Origin: Actinospica acidithermotolerans
GTDB lineage: Bacteria; Actinomycetota; Actinomycetes; Streptomycetales; Catenulisporaceae
Direction of reading: 5' to 3'
Length of the DNA stretch: 64,000 bases
NCBI RefSeq assembly: GCF_018139625.1
Contig: NZ_JAGSOH010000001.1
Coordinates: 62,001-126,000, forward strand
Shown: positions 34,313-43,934 of the stretch, in pieces
How positions within the stretch are numbered: the first letter of the stretch is position 1
Layout of the letters: the number at the start of each line of letters is the position of its first letter
Notes under the pieces: model-generated
What the model was told of the DNA's origin: nothing
What the model saw: only the letters and a program-made list of their open reading frames with translations
Database searches by the model: none
Made by a program: the position numbers and the translations under genes

Positions 34313-34330
34313 TCCGCCGACACACAGCGG

Positions 34331-34355
34331 GGGCCGCGCTCGCCGAGCGCGGCCC
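34331..34355 (+). terminator. Hairpin terminator after secreted paralogue
   Basis: GGGCCGCGCTC (34331-34341) pairs perfectly with 34345-34355 across a 3-nt loop, then CTTCGCG. It lies just after the stop at 34312. Confidence 0.75.
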
Positions 34356-34399
34356 TTCGCGTTGCCGTCGCGGTCCGCCGTCACTCTGCGCAGTCACGC

Positions 34400-34469
34400 G
34401 TTGAGATAGATCCGTTACCCGACCGGGAAATGTCCTGGATATGCAGGGCTCTCACCAGGTCTACAGTGC
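34400..34469 (+). promoter_or_regulatory. Duplicated upstream element, copy 2
   Basis: Exact 24-nt copy of 31627-31650 at 34400-34423 and a copy of AGGTCTACAGTGC at 34457-34469. Spacing between blocks is 33 bp here against 34 bp in copy 1. The start codon follows 48 bp after the second block (56 bp in copy 1). Confidence 0.55.
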
Positions 34470-34517
34470 TGAATGACGGCTGCTTGCGCCGTCGAGGATT
34501 TCTCGGGGAGGGTTCTG

Positions 34518-37061
34518 ATGGGTTCTACGCGCCGCGCCACCACGGCCGCGGTGTCCCTGTCGCTCGCGCTGACCGGTGTCGCCGCGACGGCGCACGCAGG
34601 CAGCTCGAAGATTTTGTACGTGGACAAGGCGTCGGCGGCCTGCGTCGATTCGGGCACGGGGGCCGGGACCGCCGCCACGCCCTTCTGCACCATCCAGGAC
34701 GCGGCGAACGTCGTCGCGGCCGGTGACACGGTCGACATCGAGGCGGGCGACTACACCGCCGCCGTCGATGTGACGACCGCGGGCGCCGCCGACGCGCCGA
34801 TCGTGTTCCAGGCCGTCGACGGTCAGGTCATCATCGGAGGCGGTGTGGGCCTCGAAGGCGCGTCATATGTGACGTTCGAGGGGGCCGAGACCGGTGTCGC
34901 CACACAGGAACTGCGCATTTCGAAGGTGACCGTCGACGACTCGTCGCACGACACGTTCGATCGAACCGTGCTCGGCACGAGCGAGGTTACGGGGACGTCG
35001 ACCGACGCGGCCTTCACCCGCAACTGGGTCCGCGGGTCCCTAACGGTCGATGCGGGCAGTTCCGGCGACGTCATCAGCACGAACTGGTTCGAGGCCGAGA
35101 CGGGCGCCATCTCGGTCACCGACGCCTCGAACATCGCCATCACCTCGAACAACATCGAGGGGAACTTCCAGACCGTCAACGCCGTCGGCGTCTACGGGGC
35201 GTCCACCGGAGTCACGATCGAGAACAACATCGTGACCTATCCGTCTGTGACGACGGGATCGGACGCGGAGATTGCGGTCGACGCCGCTGCGGCGCCGGGC
35301 ACCACACTCGACTACAACGTCGTGTGGCCGCACCCGGAAGACTCCAGCGTCATCGAGACGGAATACTCCTGGGCGGGCGTCACGTACGCGAGTGCCGCGG
35401 CGCTCTACAAGGCCACCGGTCAGGCACAGCACGACATCAATGCGAACCCCGAGCTGTACGGCGGATCGTTCTCCGACGACGACACCGCGCCGCAACTCAA
35501 CTCGGCGAACAGTTCCGCGCCCGGGATGCTGAGCACCGACATGTACGGCGCTTCCTGCAGCGGTGACCCGGTCGTCGCCGCCAGCGGCGCCGGGACGCCT
35601 GCGTATTGCGCGCGTGGTGCGGTCCAGGGGACGTACACGACCGACGTCATTGCGTCGGCAGCGGCGACCGACGCGCTGAGCGTCAGCCTGACCAGTGGCG
35701 TGAGTCAGTACATCACCGCAGGCGGAACCACGAGCCGTGAGTACCTGGACGCGACCCCGGTCGTGTCGTACACGGTGAACTGGGGTGACGGGACCACAAA
35801 GGCGTACGCGCAGGGCGTCGACCAGGCGTCGCACACGTACGCCAAGATGGGCACCTACACCATCACCGACATGGCCACCCTCACCAACGGCACGACCGCG
35901 GTGACCACGACCAGTGTCACGACCGCCGGATCCGGCTTCACCGCATACGGCCCGACGCGGATCCTTGACACGCGCAAGGGCATCGGCGCTGCCAAGGCGA
36001 AGCTCGGCGTGGATTCGCGCGTCTACGTCAAGGTCGCTGGGGTCGGTTCGATCCCCAGCGACGTCACTGCAGTGGCCGTGAACCTGACCGCGACCAACAC
36101 GACCGGCGGCGGCTACGTCGTCGCCGGCGGCGTGGGCACTTACGCGTCCACGTCGAACGTCAACTACGGCAAGGGTCAGACCGTCGCGAACAATGCGATC
36201 GTCCCGGTCAACTCCGATGGCACGATCGAACTTGTCAACGAGGGCTCCTCGGGCGACACCATCGACCTGATCGCCGACATCTCCGGGTACTTCACCCAGT
36301 CGTCGGGGAACGGGTACACGCCGGTAGCCCTGAAGCGGCTCCTCGACACCCGCAACGGAACCGGAGCGTCGAAGGCGAAGGTCGCCGCGGGCGGGCACGT
36401 GTCGCTCACGATTGCCGGAGCCGACTCGATCCCGAGCGGCGTCAAGGCGGTCGCGGTGCACGTGACGGAGACCGACGCCACCGGCGGCGGCTTCATCGCC
36501 GCCGAGGCAGACGGCGCCGGTGTGCCGACCACGTCGAGCCTGAACTTCTCAACCGGGCAGACGATCTCCAACACGGTCATCGTCCCGGTCGCGAGCGACG
36601 GCAAGATCGAGCTCTACAACGGGGCGGCCTCCGGCTCGGTCGACCTGGTCGCCGATGTCTCCGGCTACTTCTCCGCGAGCTCGACCGAGGCGTACGTGCC
36701 GCTCACCGCGGACCGCGTGTTCGACTCCCGTGACCAGGGCGAGCTCTACCCCAACAGCGTCACGGAGCTCTGGCTGGCCGACTGGACCACCGACGACACC
36801 GAGAATCTGATCCCGTCCGGCGCGACCGTGATCACCAACATCACGATCACCGGCACGCAGGCTGCCGGATACCTGACCGTGTACCCGGACGAGACCGCGG
36901 CTCCCGGGGTATCCGACCTCAACTTCCTCAAGGGGCAGACGGTCGCGAACCTCGGGCTGCTGACCACGACCGGCGCCGAGCAGGGCATCGACGTCGCCAA
37001 CCACTCGTCCGGCTACGACGAGCTGATCCTCGACGTCGACGGATACTTCGCGAACAGCTGA
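34518..37061 (+). CDS. Secreted beta-helix/PKD protein with three DTR...GYF modules
   Basis: 847 residues from ATG 34518 (GGGGAGGG upstream). It is the closest relative of the preceding gene, with MGSTRRATTAAVSLSLALTG as signal start and beta-helix to about 370. The PKD domain is near 415-470 (VNWGDGTTK, HTYAKMGTYTI). Modules lie at about 473-592, 596-717 and 724-847. The last module is diverged: it begins RVFDSRDQG instead of DTR and has an acidic insert. Tandem duplication together with promoter elements is evident. Function is unknown beyond probable export and surface location. Confidence 0.85.
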   Translation: MGSTRRATTAAVSLSLALTGVAATAHAGSSKILYVDKASAACVDSGTGAGTAATPFCTIQDAANVVAAGDTVDIEAGDYTAAVDVTTAGAADAPIVFQAVDGQVIIGGGVGLEGASYVTFEGAETGVATQELRISKVTVDDSSHDTFDRTVLGTSEVTGTSTDAAFTRNWVRGSLTVDAGSSGDVISTNWFEAETGAISVTDASNIAITSNNIEGNFQTVNAVGVYGASTGVTIENNIVTYPSVTTGSDAEIAVDAAAAPGTTLDYNVVWPHPEDSSVIETEYSWAGVTYASAAALYKATGQAQHDINANPELYGGSFSDDDTAPQLNSANSSAPGMLSTDMYGASCSGDPVVAASGAGTPAYCARGAVQGTYTTDVIASAAATDALSVSLTSGVSQYITAGGTTSREYLDATPVVSYTVNWGDGTTKAYAQGVDQASHTYAKMGTYTITDMATLTNGTTAVTTTSVTTAGSGFTAYGPTRILDTRKGIGAAKAKLGVDSRVYVKVAGVGSIPSDVTAVAVNLTATNTTGGGYVVAGGVGTYASTSNVNYGKGQTVANNAIVPVNSDGTIELVNEGSSGDTIDLIADISGYFTQSSGNGYTPVALKRLLDTRNGTGASKAKVAAGGHVSLTIAGADSIPSGVKAVAVHVTETDATGGGFIAAEADGAGVPTTSSLNFSTGQTISNTVIVPVASDGKIELYNGAASGSVDLVADVSGYFSASSTEAYVPLTADRVFDSRDQGELYPNSVTELWLADWTTDDTENLIPSGATVITNITITGTQAAGYLTVYPDETAAPGVSDLNFLKGQTVANLGLLTTTGAEQGIDVANHSSGYDELILDVDGYFANS

Positions 37062-37075
37062 CTCACACACACGAA

Positions 37076-37102
37076 GGGCCCGCACTCGTCGAGTGCGGGC
37101 CC
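37076..37102. terminator. Terminator between secreted paralogue and hrpA
   Basis: GGGCCCGCACTC (37076-37087) pairs with 37091-37102 across GTC, followed by CTTCGCC. It lies between the convergent stops of the paralogue and hrpA, so it may serve both. Confidence 0.75.
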
Positions 37103-37137
37103 TTCGCCTTGTCCGCCGGGGTCGAGGGTCTCGAGAC

Positions 37138-40100
37138 TCAGCCGAGCAGTTTCCTGATCCGCTTCTCGCTGACCGTGGTCGCCGTGCCGATCTGCTGGGC
37201 GAAGAGGCTGACGCGGAACTCCTCGATGAGCCACCGGGCCTGGCGCAGATCGGCGCTGGGGCGGCGGCCGCGGGGTACGCGGCTGAGGGCGTCTTCGTAC
37301 TCGCGCTGGAGCTGTTGCACCTTGGCGAGGTTCGTCTGGTCGCGGTACGGGTCGTCGTTCATCTTGTCGAGGCGGTAGCCGATCGCGCGCAGGTAGCGCG
37401 GGAGGTGGCGCAGCTGCTCGTAGCCGGTCGCCGAGATGAAGCCCTTGGGCAGCAGTTGCGCGAGCTGTGTCTTCACGTCGGTGAGCGAGGGGAGCAGCGC
37501 GAGGCTCGCCTTGCCCTTCAGGCGGCGGTCGAGTTCGTGCGCGGCGGCGAGGGTGTCGGCGACGGTGATGAGCGTGTTCTCGGCGATCTCGACGAGGTCG
37601 GCGCGTACCTTGTCGCGGAGTGCTGTGAAGCCGGCCTCGTCCCAGCTGGGGCCGCCGTTGCGCTCCATGAGGTAGTCGGCGGCGCAGGCGACGCAGTCCT
37701 CGAACAGGAGCGGGACCGGGCCGTAGGGGTTCGTGCCGAGCGCGAGCTTCTGCTTGTTGTCGAGCGCGGCGAGCATGGCCTTGTTCGGCGACGGGATGTT
37801 GAGCAGCAGCAGACGGCGCACGCCGAAGTGCATCGCGTCGGCCTGCTCTTCGGGCGTGTCCAGCAGCTTGAGCGCCACGGACTGGCCCTCGTCGACCAGC
37901 GCCGGGTACGCCTTCATGGCCACGCCGCGCTGGTGCTGCTCGTAGGTGTGCGCGACGGCGCCGAAGTCCCAGGTCTTCAGGCCGGTCTTCTCGATGTCGT
38001 CGGCCGCGTTGGAGAGCGATTCGCGGAGCTTGGGCTTCAGCTTCTCCTTGAGGGTGAGCAGATCCTTGCCCTCGGCGATCTTCCGGTTGCGCTCGTCGAC
38101 GATGCGGAAGGTCATCGTCAGGTGCTCGGCCAGCCGGCTCAAGTCCCAGTCGTCGCGGTCGAGGTCGCGGGCGCCCATGCGGCGCATCTCGCGTTCCAGG
38201 CCGTCGAGCAGCGAGCCGCTGTTGCCGTCGACCCCGTGGGCCGGCAGCTTCTCGAGCAGCGCCTTCGCGTAGTTGGGCGCGGGGACGAAGCTGCGGCGGA
38301 TCGGCTTGGGCAGCGAGCGGATCAGCTCGGTGACCAGCTCCTCGCGCAGGCCGGGGATCTGCCAGTCGAAGCCGTCCGGCTCGACCTGGTTCAGCACGGC
38401 GAGCGGGATGTGCACGGTCACGCCGTCCGCGTCCGCGCCCGGCTCGAACTGGTAGGTGAGCTTGAAGCGCAGCCTGCCCTGCCGCCAGACGTTCGGATAC
38501 TGCTCCTCGGTGACGGCCGCCGCGTTCTCGTTGACGAGCATCGAGCGCTCGAAGGAGAGCAGGTCGGGCGTCTCCTGCCGGGCCTTCTTCCACCAGGTGT
38601 CGAAGTGCCGCGCCGAGGTGCAGTCGGCTCCGACGCGCCGGTCGTAGAAGTCGAACAGCGTCTCGTCGTCCACGACGATGCCGCGCCGGCGGGCCCGGTT
38701 CTCGAGCTCCTCGACCTCCTTGAGCAGCTTGCGGTTGTCGTGGAAGAACTGGTGGCGGGTCGTCCATTCGCCGTAGACCAGCGCGTGCCGGATGAACAGC
38801 TCGCGGCTGAGCTCGGGGTCGATCTTGCCGTAGTGGACCTTGCGCTGCGCGACGATCGGGATGCCGTAGAGCGTGACCTTCTCGTAGGCCAGCACCGATT
38901 CCTCGGCCTTCGACCAGTGCGGTTCGCTGTAGCTGCGCTTGACCAGGTGGCCTGCGAGCTCCTCGATCCACTCGGGCTCGATGCGGGCCGCGACCCGTCC
39001 CCACAGCCGGCTCGTCTCCACGAGCTCGGCGGCCATGACCCACCGCGGCGACTTCTTGAACAGCGAGGAGCCCGGGAAGATCGCGAACCGTGCGTTGCGG
39101 GCGCCGAGGAATTCGCGCTTCTCCGGGTCGTACATCCCGAGGTGCGAGAGAAGCCCGGAAAGCAGAGCCCTGTGCACAGCCTGTGGATGGGCGGCCGCCG
39201 AGTTGGGGACGACGTCGAGGTCGCGGATCGACTGCCGCAGCTGCGCGTGCAGGTCCTGCCACTCGCGGATGCGCAGGTAGTGCAGGAATTCGTTCTTGCA
39301 CAGCTTGCGGAACTGGTTCGAGGAGAGCTCCTTCTGCTTCTCCTTGATGTAGTCCCAGAGCTTGAGGTACGTCAGGAAGTCCGACTGCGCTTCCTTGTCC
39401 ACGAAGCGGGCGTGGCTCTGCTGGGCCTGCGCCTGCTTGTCCACCGGCCGCTCGCGCGGATCCTGGATGGAGAGCGCGGCCGTGATGACCAGCACCTCGT
39501 TGAGGCAGCCACTGCGATCGGCCTCGATGACCATCCGCGCGAGCCGCGGGTCGACGGGCAGCCGCGCGAGCTTGCGGCCGACAGGGGTGAGCCTGGGCCG
39601 CGCCTCGGCGGAGGTGGGTTCGATCGCGCCGAGCTCGTGCAGCAGGTCCAGGCCGTCCTTGATGTTCCGGCGGTCCGGCGGCTCGACGAACGGGAAGCCG
39701 GCGACGTCGCCGAGGCCGATGTTCGTCATCTGCAGGATGACCGAGGCCAGGTTCGTGCGCAGGATCTCCGGCTCGGTGAACTCGGGCCGCGCCAGGAAGT
39801 CGGCCTCGGAGTAGAGCCGGACGCAGATGCCGTCCGACGTACGTCCGCAGCGGCCCTTGCGCTGGTTGGCCGAGGCCTGCGACACCGGCTCGATCGGCAG
39901 CCGCTGCACCTTGAGACGATGGCTGTAGCGGGAGATGCGCGCCGTGCCCGGGTCGATGACGTACTTGATGCCGGGGACGGTCAGCGAGGTCTCGGCCACG
40001 TTCGTGGCCAGCACGACGCGTCGCTCGCTGTGCGGCTGGAAGACGCGGTGCTGCTCGGCGCTGGACAGCCGCGCGTAGAGCGGGATGACCTCGGTGCGCC

Positions 40101-41070
40101 TCAGCTGGAGCTTGTTGAGCGCGTCCGCGGTGTCGCGGATCTCCCGTTCGCCACTGAGGAAGACGAGGATGTCGCCGTCGCCTTCGGCCTGCAGCTCGCC
40201 GACGGCGTCGCAGATCGCCTGCACCTGGTCGCGGTCCGGATCGCCATCCGGATCGTCGAGGTCGACGATGGGCCGGTAGCGCACCTCGACGGGATACGTG
40301 CGGCCGGAGACCTCGACGATCGGCGCGGGCTCGCCCGCGGCGTCGGCGAAGTGGGCGGCGAAGCGCTCGGGGTCGATCGTGGCCGAGGTGATGACGACCT
40401 TGAGGTCGGGCCGGCGCGGGAGCAGCTGCTTGAGATAGCCGAGGATGAAGTCGATGTTGAGGCTGCGCTCGTGCGCCTCGTCGATGATCAGCGTGTCGTA
40501 CTGGAGCAGGTCGCGGTCGTGCTGCAGTTCGGCGAGCAGGATGCCGTCGGTCATCAGCTTGACCAGCGTGTCCGAGCCGCCCTTGTCGGTGAACCGGACC
40601 TTGTAGCCGACGACGGCGCCGATCTCGGTCTTCAGCTCGTGGGCGATCCGTTCGGCGACGGTGCGCGCGGCGAGCCTTCGTGGCTGGGTGTGCCCGATGA
40701 CCCCGCGTACGCCGCGGCCGAGCTCCAGGCAGATCTTCGGGATCTGCGTCGTCTTGCCCGAGCCGGTCTCGCCCGCGACGATCACGACCTGGTTGTCCCG
40801 GATCGCCGCGAGGATCTCCGCCCGCTTCGCGCTGACCGGCAGGTTCTCCGGGTACTCCAGTGCGGGCACCGCGGAGGTGCGCGCCTGCAGCCGGCCCAGG
40901 GCCGTGTCGATCTGCGCCGAGATCTCGGCGGCGATGGCCGCGGCGGCCTCGGGCTTGCGTACCCGGCGCGCGCCGTCTATCCGACGGCGCAGCCGCGCCG
41001 CGTCGCGTGGGGGCAGCTCGTCGAGACGGGGGCGCAGGTCGTCGAGAGTGGTGGGTCCGTGAGCGCACAT
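37138..41070 (-). CDS. hrpA: ATP-dependent RNA helicase HrpA (DEAH box)
   Basis: 1310 residues from ATG 41070; the frame continues to 41130 but MCAHGPTTLDDLRPRLDEL fits the family start. Helicase motifs are GETGSGKT (about 100-107), DEAH (197-200), SAT (229-231) and QRKGRCGRTSDG of motif VI. HA2 and OB-fold domains follow, then the long C-terminal DUF3418-type region typical of bacterial HrpA (KMNDDPYRD, RWLIEEFRVSLFAQQ at the end). It resolves stalled or collided ribosomes in bacteria and unwinds RNA. The long opposite-strand frame 37093-41178 is its antisense shadow. Confidence 0.95.
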   Translation of the reverse strand: MCAHGPTTLDDLRPRLDELPPRDAARLRRRIDGARRVRKPEAAAAIAAEISAQIDTALGRLQARTSAVPALEYPENLPVSAKRAEILAAIRDNQVVIVAGETGSGKTTQIPKICLELGRGVRGVIGHTQPRRLAARTVAERIAHELKTEIGAVVGYKVRFTDKGGSDTLVKLMTDGILLAELQHDRDLLQYDTLIIDEAHERSLNIDFILGYLKQLLPRRPDLKVVITSATIDPERFAAHFADAAGEPAPIVEVSGRTYPVEVRYRPIVDLDDPDGDPDRDQVQAICDAVGELQAEGDGDILVFLSGEREIRDTADALNKLQLRRTEVIPLYARLSSAEQHRVFQPHSERRVVLATNVAETSLTVPGIKYVIDPGTARISRYSHRLKVQRLPIEPVSQASANQRKGRCGRTSDGICVRLYSEADFLARPEFTEPEILRTNLASVILQMTNIGLGDVAGFPFVEPPDRRNIKDGLDLLHELGAIEPTSAEARPRLTPVGRKLARLPVDPRLARMVIEADRSGCLNEVLVITAALSIQDPRERPVDKQAQAQQSHARFVDKEAQSDFLTYLKLWDYIKEKQKELSSNQFRKLCKNEFLHYLRIREWQDLHAQLRQSIRDLDVVPNSAAAHPQAVHRALLSGLLSHLGMYDPEKREFLGARNARFAIFPGSSLFKKSPRWVMAAELVETSRLWGRVAARIEPEWIEELAGHLVKRSYSEPHWSKAEESVLAYEKVTLYGIPIVAQRKVHYGKIDPELSRELFIRHALVYGEWTTRHQFFHDNRKLLKEVEELENRARRRGIVVDDETLFDFYDRRVGADCTSARHFDTWWKKARQETPDLLSFERSMLVNENAAAVTEEQYPNVWRQGRLRFKLTYQFEPGADADGVTVHIPLAVLNQVEPDGFDWQIPGLREELVTELIRSLPKPIRRSFVPAPNYAKALLEKLPAHGVDGNSGSLLDGLEREMRRMGARDLDRDDWDLSRLAEHLTMTFRIVDERNRKIAEGKDLLTLKEKLKPKLRESLSNAADDIEKTGLKTWDFGAVAHTYEQHQRGVAMKAYPALVDEGQSVALKLLDTPEEQADAMHFGVRRLLLLNIPSPNKAMLAALDNKQKLALGTNPYGPVPLLFEDCVACAADYLMERNGGPSWDEAGFTALRDKVRADLVEIAENTLITVADTLAAAHELDRRLKGKASLALLPSLTDVKTQLAQLLPKGFISATGYEQLRHLPRYLRAIGYRLDKMNDDPYRDQTNLAKVQQLQREYEDALSRVPRGRRPSADLRQARWLIEEFRVSLFAQQIGTATTVSEKRIRKLLG

Positions 41071-41131
41071 GACGTCACCAGCATAGGTGGCCGGGGCCCC
41101 GGATCGCTCCAGGTTATCCGCTTCTTGCAAA

Positions 41132-41186
41132 TGAAAACGGTTTTCACTAGCCTTAAGGAGCGATGCCGGTTAAAATGATGTTCATT
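41132..41186 (+). promoter_or_regulatory. Zur-type operators and promoter of the zinc transporter
   Basis: TGAAAAC-G-GTTTTCA (41132-41146) is a perfect palindrome matching the Zur box form known in Streptomyces. A second palindrome, AATGA-TGT-TCATT (41174-41186), overlaps a possible -10 TAAAAT (41171-41176). Zinc-loaded Zur would block the promoter. The first site is also close to the 5' side of the divergent hrpA. Confidence 0.75.
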
Positions 41187-41209
41187 CTCAGCCTTTGGGG
41201 GCTTTCGAC

Positions 41210-42163
41210 GTGTCCGACACAGCCGTTCCGCAATCACGCCGACGGATCTTGGCAGGCCTCACCGCGATCGGCGCGGTGACGCTGGCCGCATCGGCGTGCG
41301 CAACGACAGCGCCGGGGAGCGCGTCACGCTCCACCGGCACCGCGAAGATCGTCGTGGTCGCGGCGGAGAACTTCTGGGGCTCGATCGCCGCGCAACTCGG
41401 CGGTTCGAAGGTCGCCGAGACCTCGATCATCACCAACCCGGACACCGACCCGCACTCCTACGAGGCGACTGCCGCCGATGCCCGGACCATCGCGGGCGCG
41501 CAGCTGTTCATCCAGAACGGGATCGGTTATGACTCCTCCTGGGCGCCCGGCCTGGTCTCGGCGAATCCGAACTCCTCGCGCACCGTGCTGACCGTCGGCG
41601 ACGTGCTCGGCCTCAAGGACGGCGACAACCCTCACCAGTGGTACTCCCACGCGAGCGTCTACAAGGTCATCGACGCCATCACCGCCGAGTACCAGAAGAT
41701 CGACCCCGCCGACGCGTCCTACTTCGCGCAGCAGAAGACGGCCTTCGAGGACAGCGCGCTCGCCCAGTACAACCAGCTCGAGACGACGATCAAGGCGAAG
41801 TACGCCGGCACTCCCATCGGCGCCTCGGAATCCATCGTCTCCCCGCTCGCCGACAGCCTAGGGCTCGACATGCTCACGCCGTACTCCTTCCTCAAGGACA
41901 TCAGCGAGGGCACCGACCCGACGTCGGCCGACAAGGCGGCGATCGACCGGCAGATCAGGAATAAGCAGATCGAGGTCTACGTCTACAACTCGCAGAACTC
42001 GACTCCGGACATCCAAGCCCAGGTCAAGCTCGCACAGCAGGAAGGCATCCCGGTCACGACGGTGACCGAGACGCTCTCCCCGGCCGGCGACAGCTTCCAG
42101 GAGTGGATGGTCGGCCAGCTCCAGGACCTGGAATCGGCCCTGGCCAAGGCGACGGGACACTGA
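41210..42163 (+). CDS. znuA: Zinc ABC transporter substrate-binding lipoprotein
   Basis: 317 residues from GTG 41210 with GGGG eight bases upstream; TTG 41195 is less likely. The N-terminus combines a twin-arginine-like SRRRIL and lipobox LAASAC (Cys30), so it is an exported lipoprotein. The cluster A-I fold shows candidate metal ligands His82 (DPHSYE), His142 and His147 (NPHQWYSH) and Glu207 (GASES). There is no long His-rich loop as in E. coli ZnuA. It delivers zinc (possibly manganese) to the permeases encoded downstream. Control by the two upstream Zur-type boxes supports zinc. Confidence 0.88.
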   Translation: MSDTAVPQSRRRILAGLTAIGAVTLAASACATTAPGSASRSTGTAKIVVVAAENFWGSIAAQLGGSKVAETSIITNPDTDPHSYEATAADARTIAGAQLFIQNGIGYDSSWAPGLVSANPNSSRTVLTVGDVLGLKDGDNPHQWYSHASVYKVIDAITAEYQKIDPADASYFAQQKTAFEDSALAQYNQLETTIKAKYAGTPIGASESIVSPLADSLGLDMLTPYSFLKDISEGTDPTSADKAAIDRQIRNKQIEVYVYNSQNSTPDIQAQVKLAQQEGIPVTTVTETLSPAGDSFQEWMVGQLQDLESALAKATGH

Positions 42164-42168
42164 GGACC

Positions 42169-43041
42169 ATGATCGACGACGCTGTTCTCTCCCTGCGCGA
42201 CGCGGCCGTGTCGGTGGGCGGGCGCCTGCTGTGGAGCGGCGTGGACCTGAGCGTGCGCCCCGGCGAGTTCGTGGCCGTGCTCGGCCCGAACGGCGTCGGC
42301 AAGTCGACGATGATCAAGGTGCTGCTGGGCACGCTGCCGGCTGCCGCGGGCAGTGTGACCGTGCTCGGCGAGCGGCCCGGCGCGGCCGGCGAGCAGATCG
42401 GATACCTGCCGCAGCGGCGGAACTTCGACGGCTCGCTGCGGATCCGCGGCGTGGACGTGGTGCGCCTCGGCCTGGACGGCGACCGCTGGGGCGTGCCACT
42501 GCCGTTCGCCCGCCGGTTCAGCTCGGGCCGCCGGATCGCGGACGAGCGCGTACGCGAGGTCATCGACCTCGTCGGCGCCTCGGCGTACGCGCACCGGCCG
42601 ATAGGCGAGTGCTCCGGCGGCGAACAGCAGCGGCTGCTGATCGCGCAGGCGCTCGTGCGCAGGCCGCGACTGCTGCTGCTCGACGAGCCGTTGGACTCGC
42701 TGGACCTGCCGAACCAGGCCGGGATCGCCGCGCTGATCCACCGCATCTGCGTACAGGAGCAGGTCGCCGTGGTGATGGTGGCGCACGACGTGAACCCGAT
42801 CCTCAGCTACCTGAACCGCGTCGTGTACATCGTCAGCGGCGGTGCGGCCTCCGGCCCGGCCAGCGAGGTGATCACCACCGAGACGCTGACCCGGCTGTAC
42901 GGCACGCCGGTCGAGGTGCTGCGCGCGGCCGATGGCCGGCTCGTCGTGGTCGGCGGCCCCGAGGCTCCCGCGCTGCACAGCGATCGTCACGCGGATCACC
43001 ACTCCCACGAACACGGCGACCGCCACGAGGCACTCCGGTGA
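42169..43041 (+). CDS. znuC: Zinc ABC transporter ATP-binding protein
   Basis: 290 residues from ATG 42169, GAGGA just upstream, 5 nt after znuA. Walker A is GPNGVGKST, signature is CSGGEQQR, Walker B is LLLLDEP and the switch is AHDVN. The C-terminal 20 residues are His/Asp-rich (HSDRHADHHSHEHGDRH), a plausible zinc sensor or buffer that could slow uptake when zinc is plentiful. It overlaps the first permease gene by four bases (GTGA). Confidence 0.92.
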   Translation: MIDDAVLSLRDAAVSVGGRLLWSGVDLSVRPGEFVAVLGPNGVGKSTMIKVLLGTLPAAAGSVTVLGERPGAAGEQIGYLPQRRNFDGSLRIRGVDVVRLGLDGDRWGVPLPFARRFSSGRRIADERVREVIDLVGASAYAHRPIGECSGGEQQRLLIAQALVRRPRLLLLDEPLDSLDLPNQAGIAALIHRICVQEQVAVVMVAHDVNPILSYLNRVVYIVSGGAASGPASEVITTETLTRLYGTPVEVLRAADGRLVVVGGPEAPALHSDRHADHHSHEHGDRHEALR

Positions 43042-43934
43042 ACCCTGGATTCACGTGGAACATCATCACCGACGTGCAGTGGATGTGGTCGCTGCCGTCG
43101 ATGGTCAACGCCTTCCGCGCCGGGCTCGCGGTCGCGATCCTGGCCGGGGTGATCGGCTGGTTCATGGTGCTGCGGCGGCAGAGTTTCGCCGGGCACTCGA
43201 TCGCGGTGACCGGATTCCCGGGCGCGGCCGCGGCCGTGTACCTGGGCCTGAGCGCGACGGTCGGCTACTTCGGATTCTGCATCGGCTCGGCGCTGGTGAT
43301 CGCGCTGCTGGCGCGCGGCAGTGGAACAGGTGTCGGCGAACGCGCGCACTCCTCGGCGCTCATCGCCGTCGTGCAGGCCTTCGCGCTCGCCCTCGGCGCC
43401 GTCTTCCTCGACCTCTACGGCGGATTCCTCAGCAGCACATCGGCATTCCTGTTCGGCAACTTCCTCGGCATCACCGACGAGGATGTGCTGACGCTCGTAG
43501 CCGTCGCCGTCGTGGTCCTGCTGGCAATGGCCGTGATCGGGCGCCGCCTGCTGTTCGCCTCCGTCGATCCCGCGGTCGCTGCCGCGCGCGGAGTCCCCGT
43601 CCGCGCCCTCAGCGTGCTGTACCTGGTGCTGCTCGGCGCGACCGTGGCCGAGGTCTCCAAGTTCACCGGCTCGCTGCTCGTCTTCGCGCTGCTCGTGATG
43701 CCCGCCGCGACGGCCCAGGTGATCACGGCCCGCCCGGGCCTCAGCCTGCTGTACACGGTCGTCATCGGTGTGCTCGTCACCTGGTTCGGGCTGGCGTGGG
43801 CCTATTTCGGCAACCAGGCCACCGGTTTCACGATCACCTCGCTCGCGTTCGCCTGCTACGTACTCGCGTACGCCGCGAAGTCCGTGCGCCGCACACTCCG
43901 GCAGGGCCGGCCGGGCCGGCTGGAGGTGGCGTGA
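43038..43934 (+). CDS. znuB: Zinc ABC transporter permease 1
   Basis: 298 residues from GTG 43038. About eight membrane helices of the ABC-3 family. RQSFAGHSIAVTGFPGAAAAVYLG is the conserved region after helix 1, and FLFGNFLGIT and DPAVAAARGVPVRALSVLYLVLLGATV are typical coupling-helix parts. It overlaps both neighbours by four bases. A second, diverged permease follows, so the transporter may be a heterodimer. Confidence 0.9.
   Translation: MNPGFTWNIITDVQWMWSLPSMVNAFRAGLAVAILAGVIGWFMVLRRQSFAGHSIAVTGFPGAAAAVYLGLSATVGYFGFCIGSALVIALLARGSGTGVGERAHSSALIAVVQAFALALGAVFLDLYGGFLSSTSAFLFGNFLGITDEDVLTLVAVAVVVLLAMAVIGRRLLFASVDPAVAAARGVPVRALSVLYLVLLGATVAEVSKFTGSLLVFALLVMPAATAQVITARPGLSLLYTVVIGVLVTWFGLAWAYFGNQATGFTITSLAFACYVLAYAAKSVRRTLRQGRPGRLEVA

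Noticed and set aside
31754-37061. CRISPR or mobile-element repeats
   Set aside because: The repetition is protein modules and tandem gene duplication; there are no short regular spacers, transposase genes or terminal inverted repeats anywhere in the window.
37093-41178. 1361-residue plus-strand frame opposite hrpA
   Set aside because: Exactly mirrors hrpA, whose DEAH motifs are unambiguous; the plus frame has no domain or ribosome-binding site.
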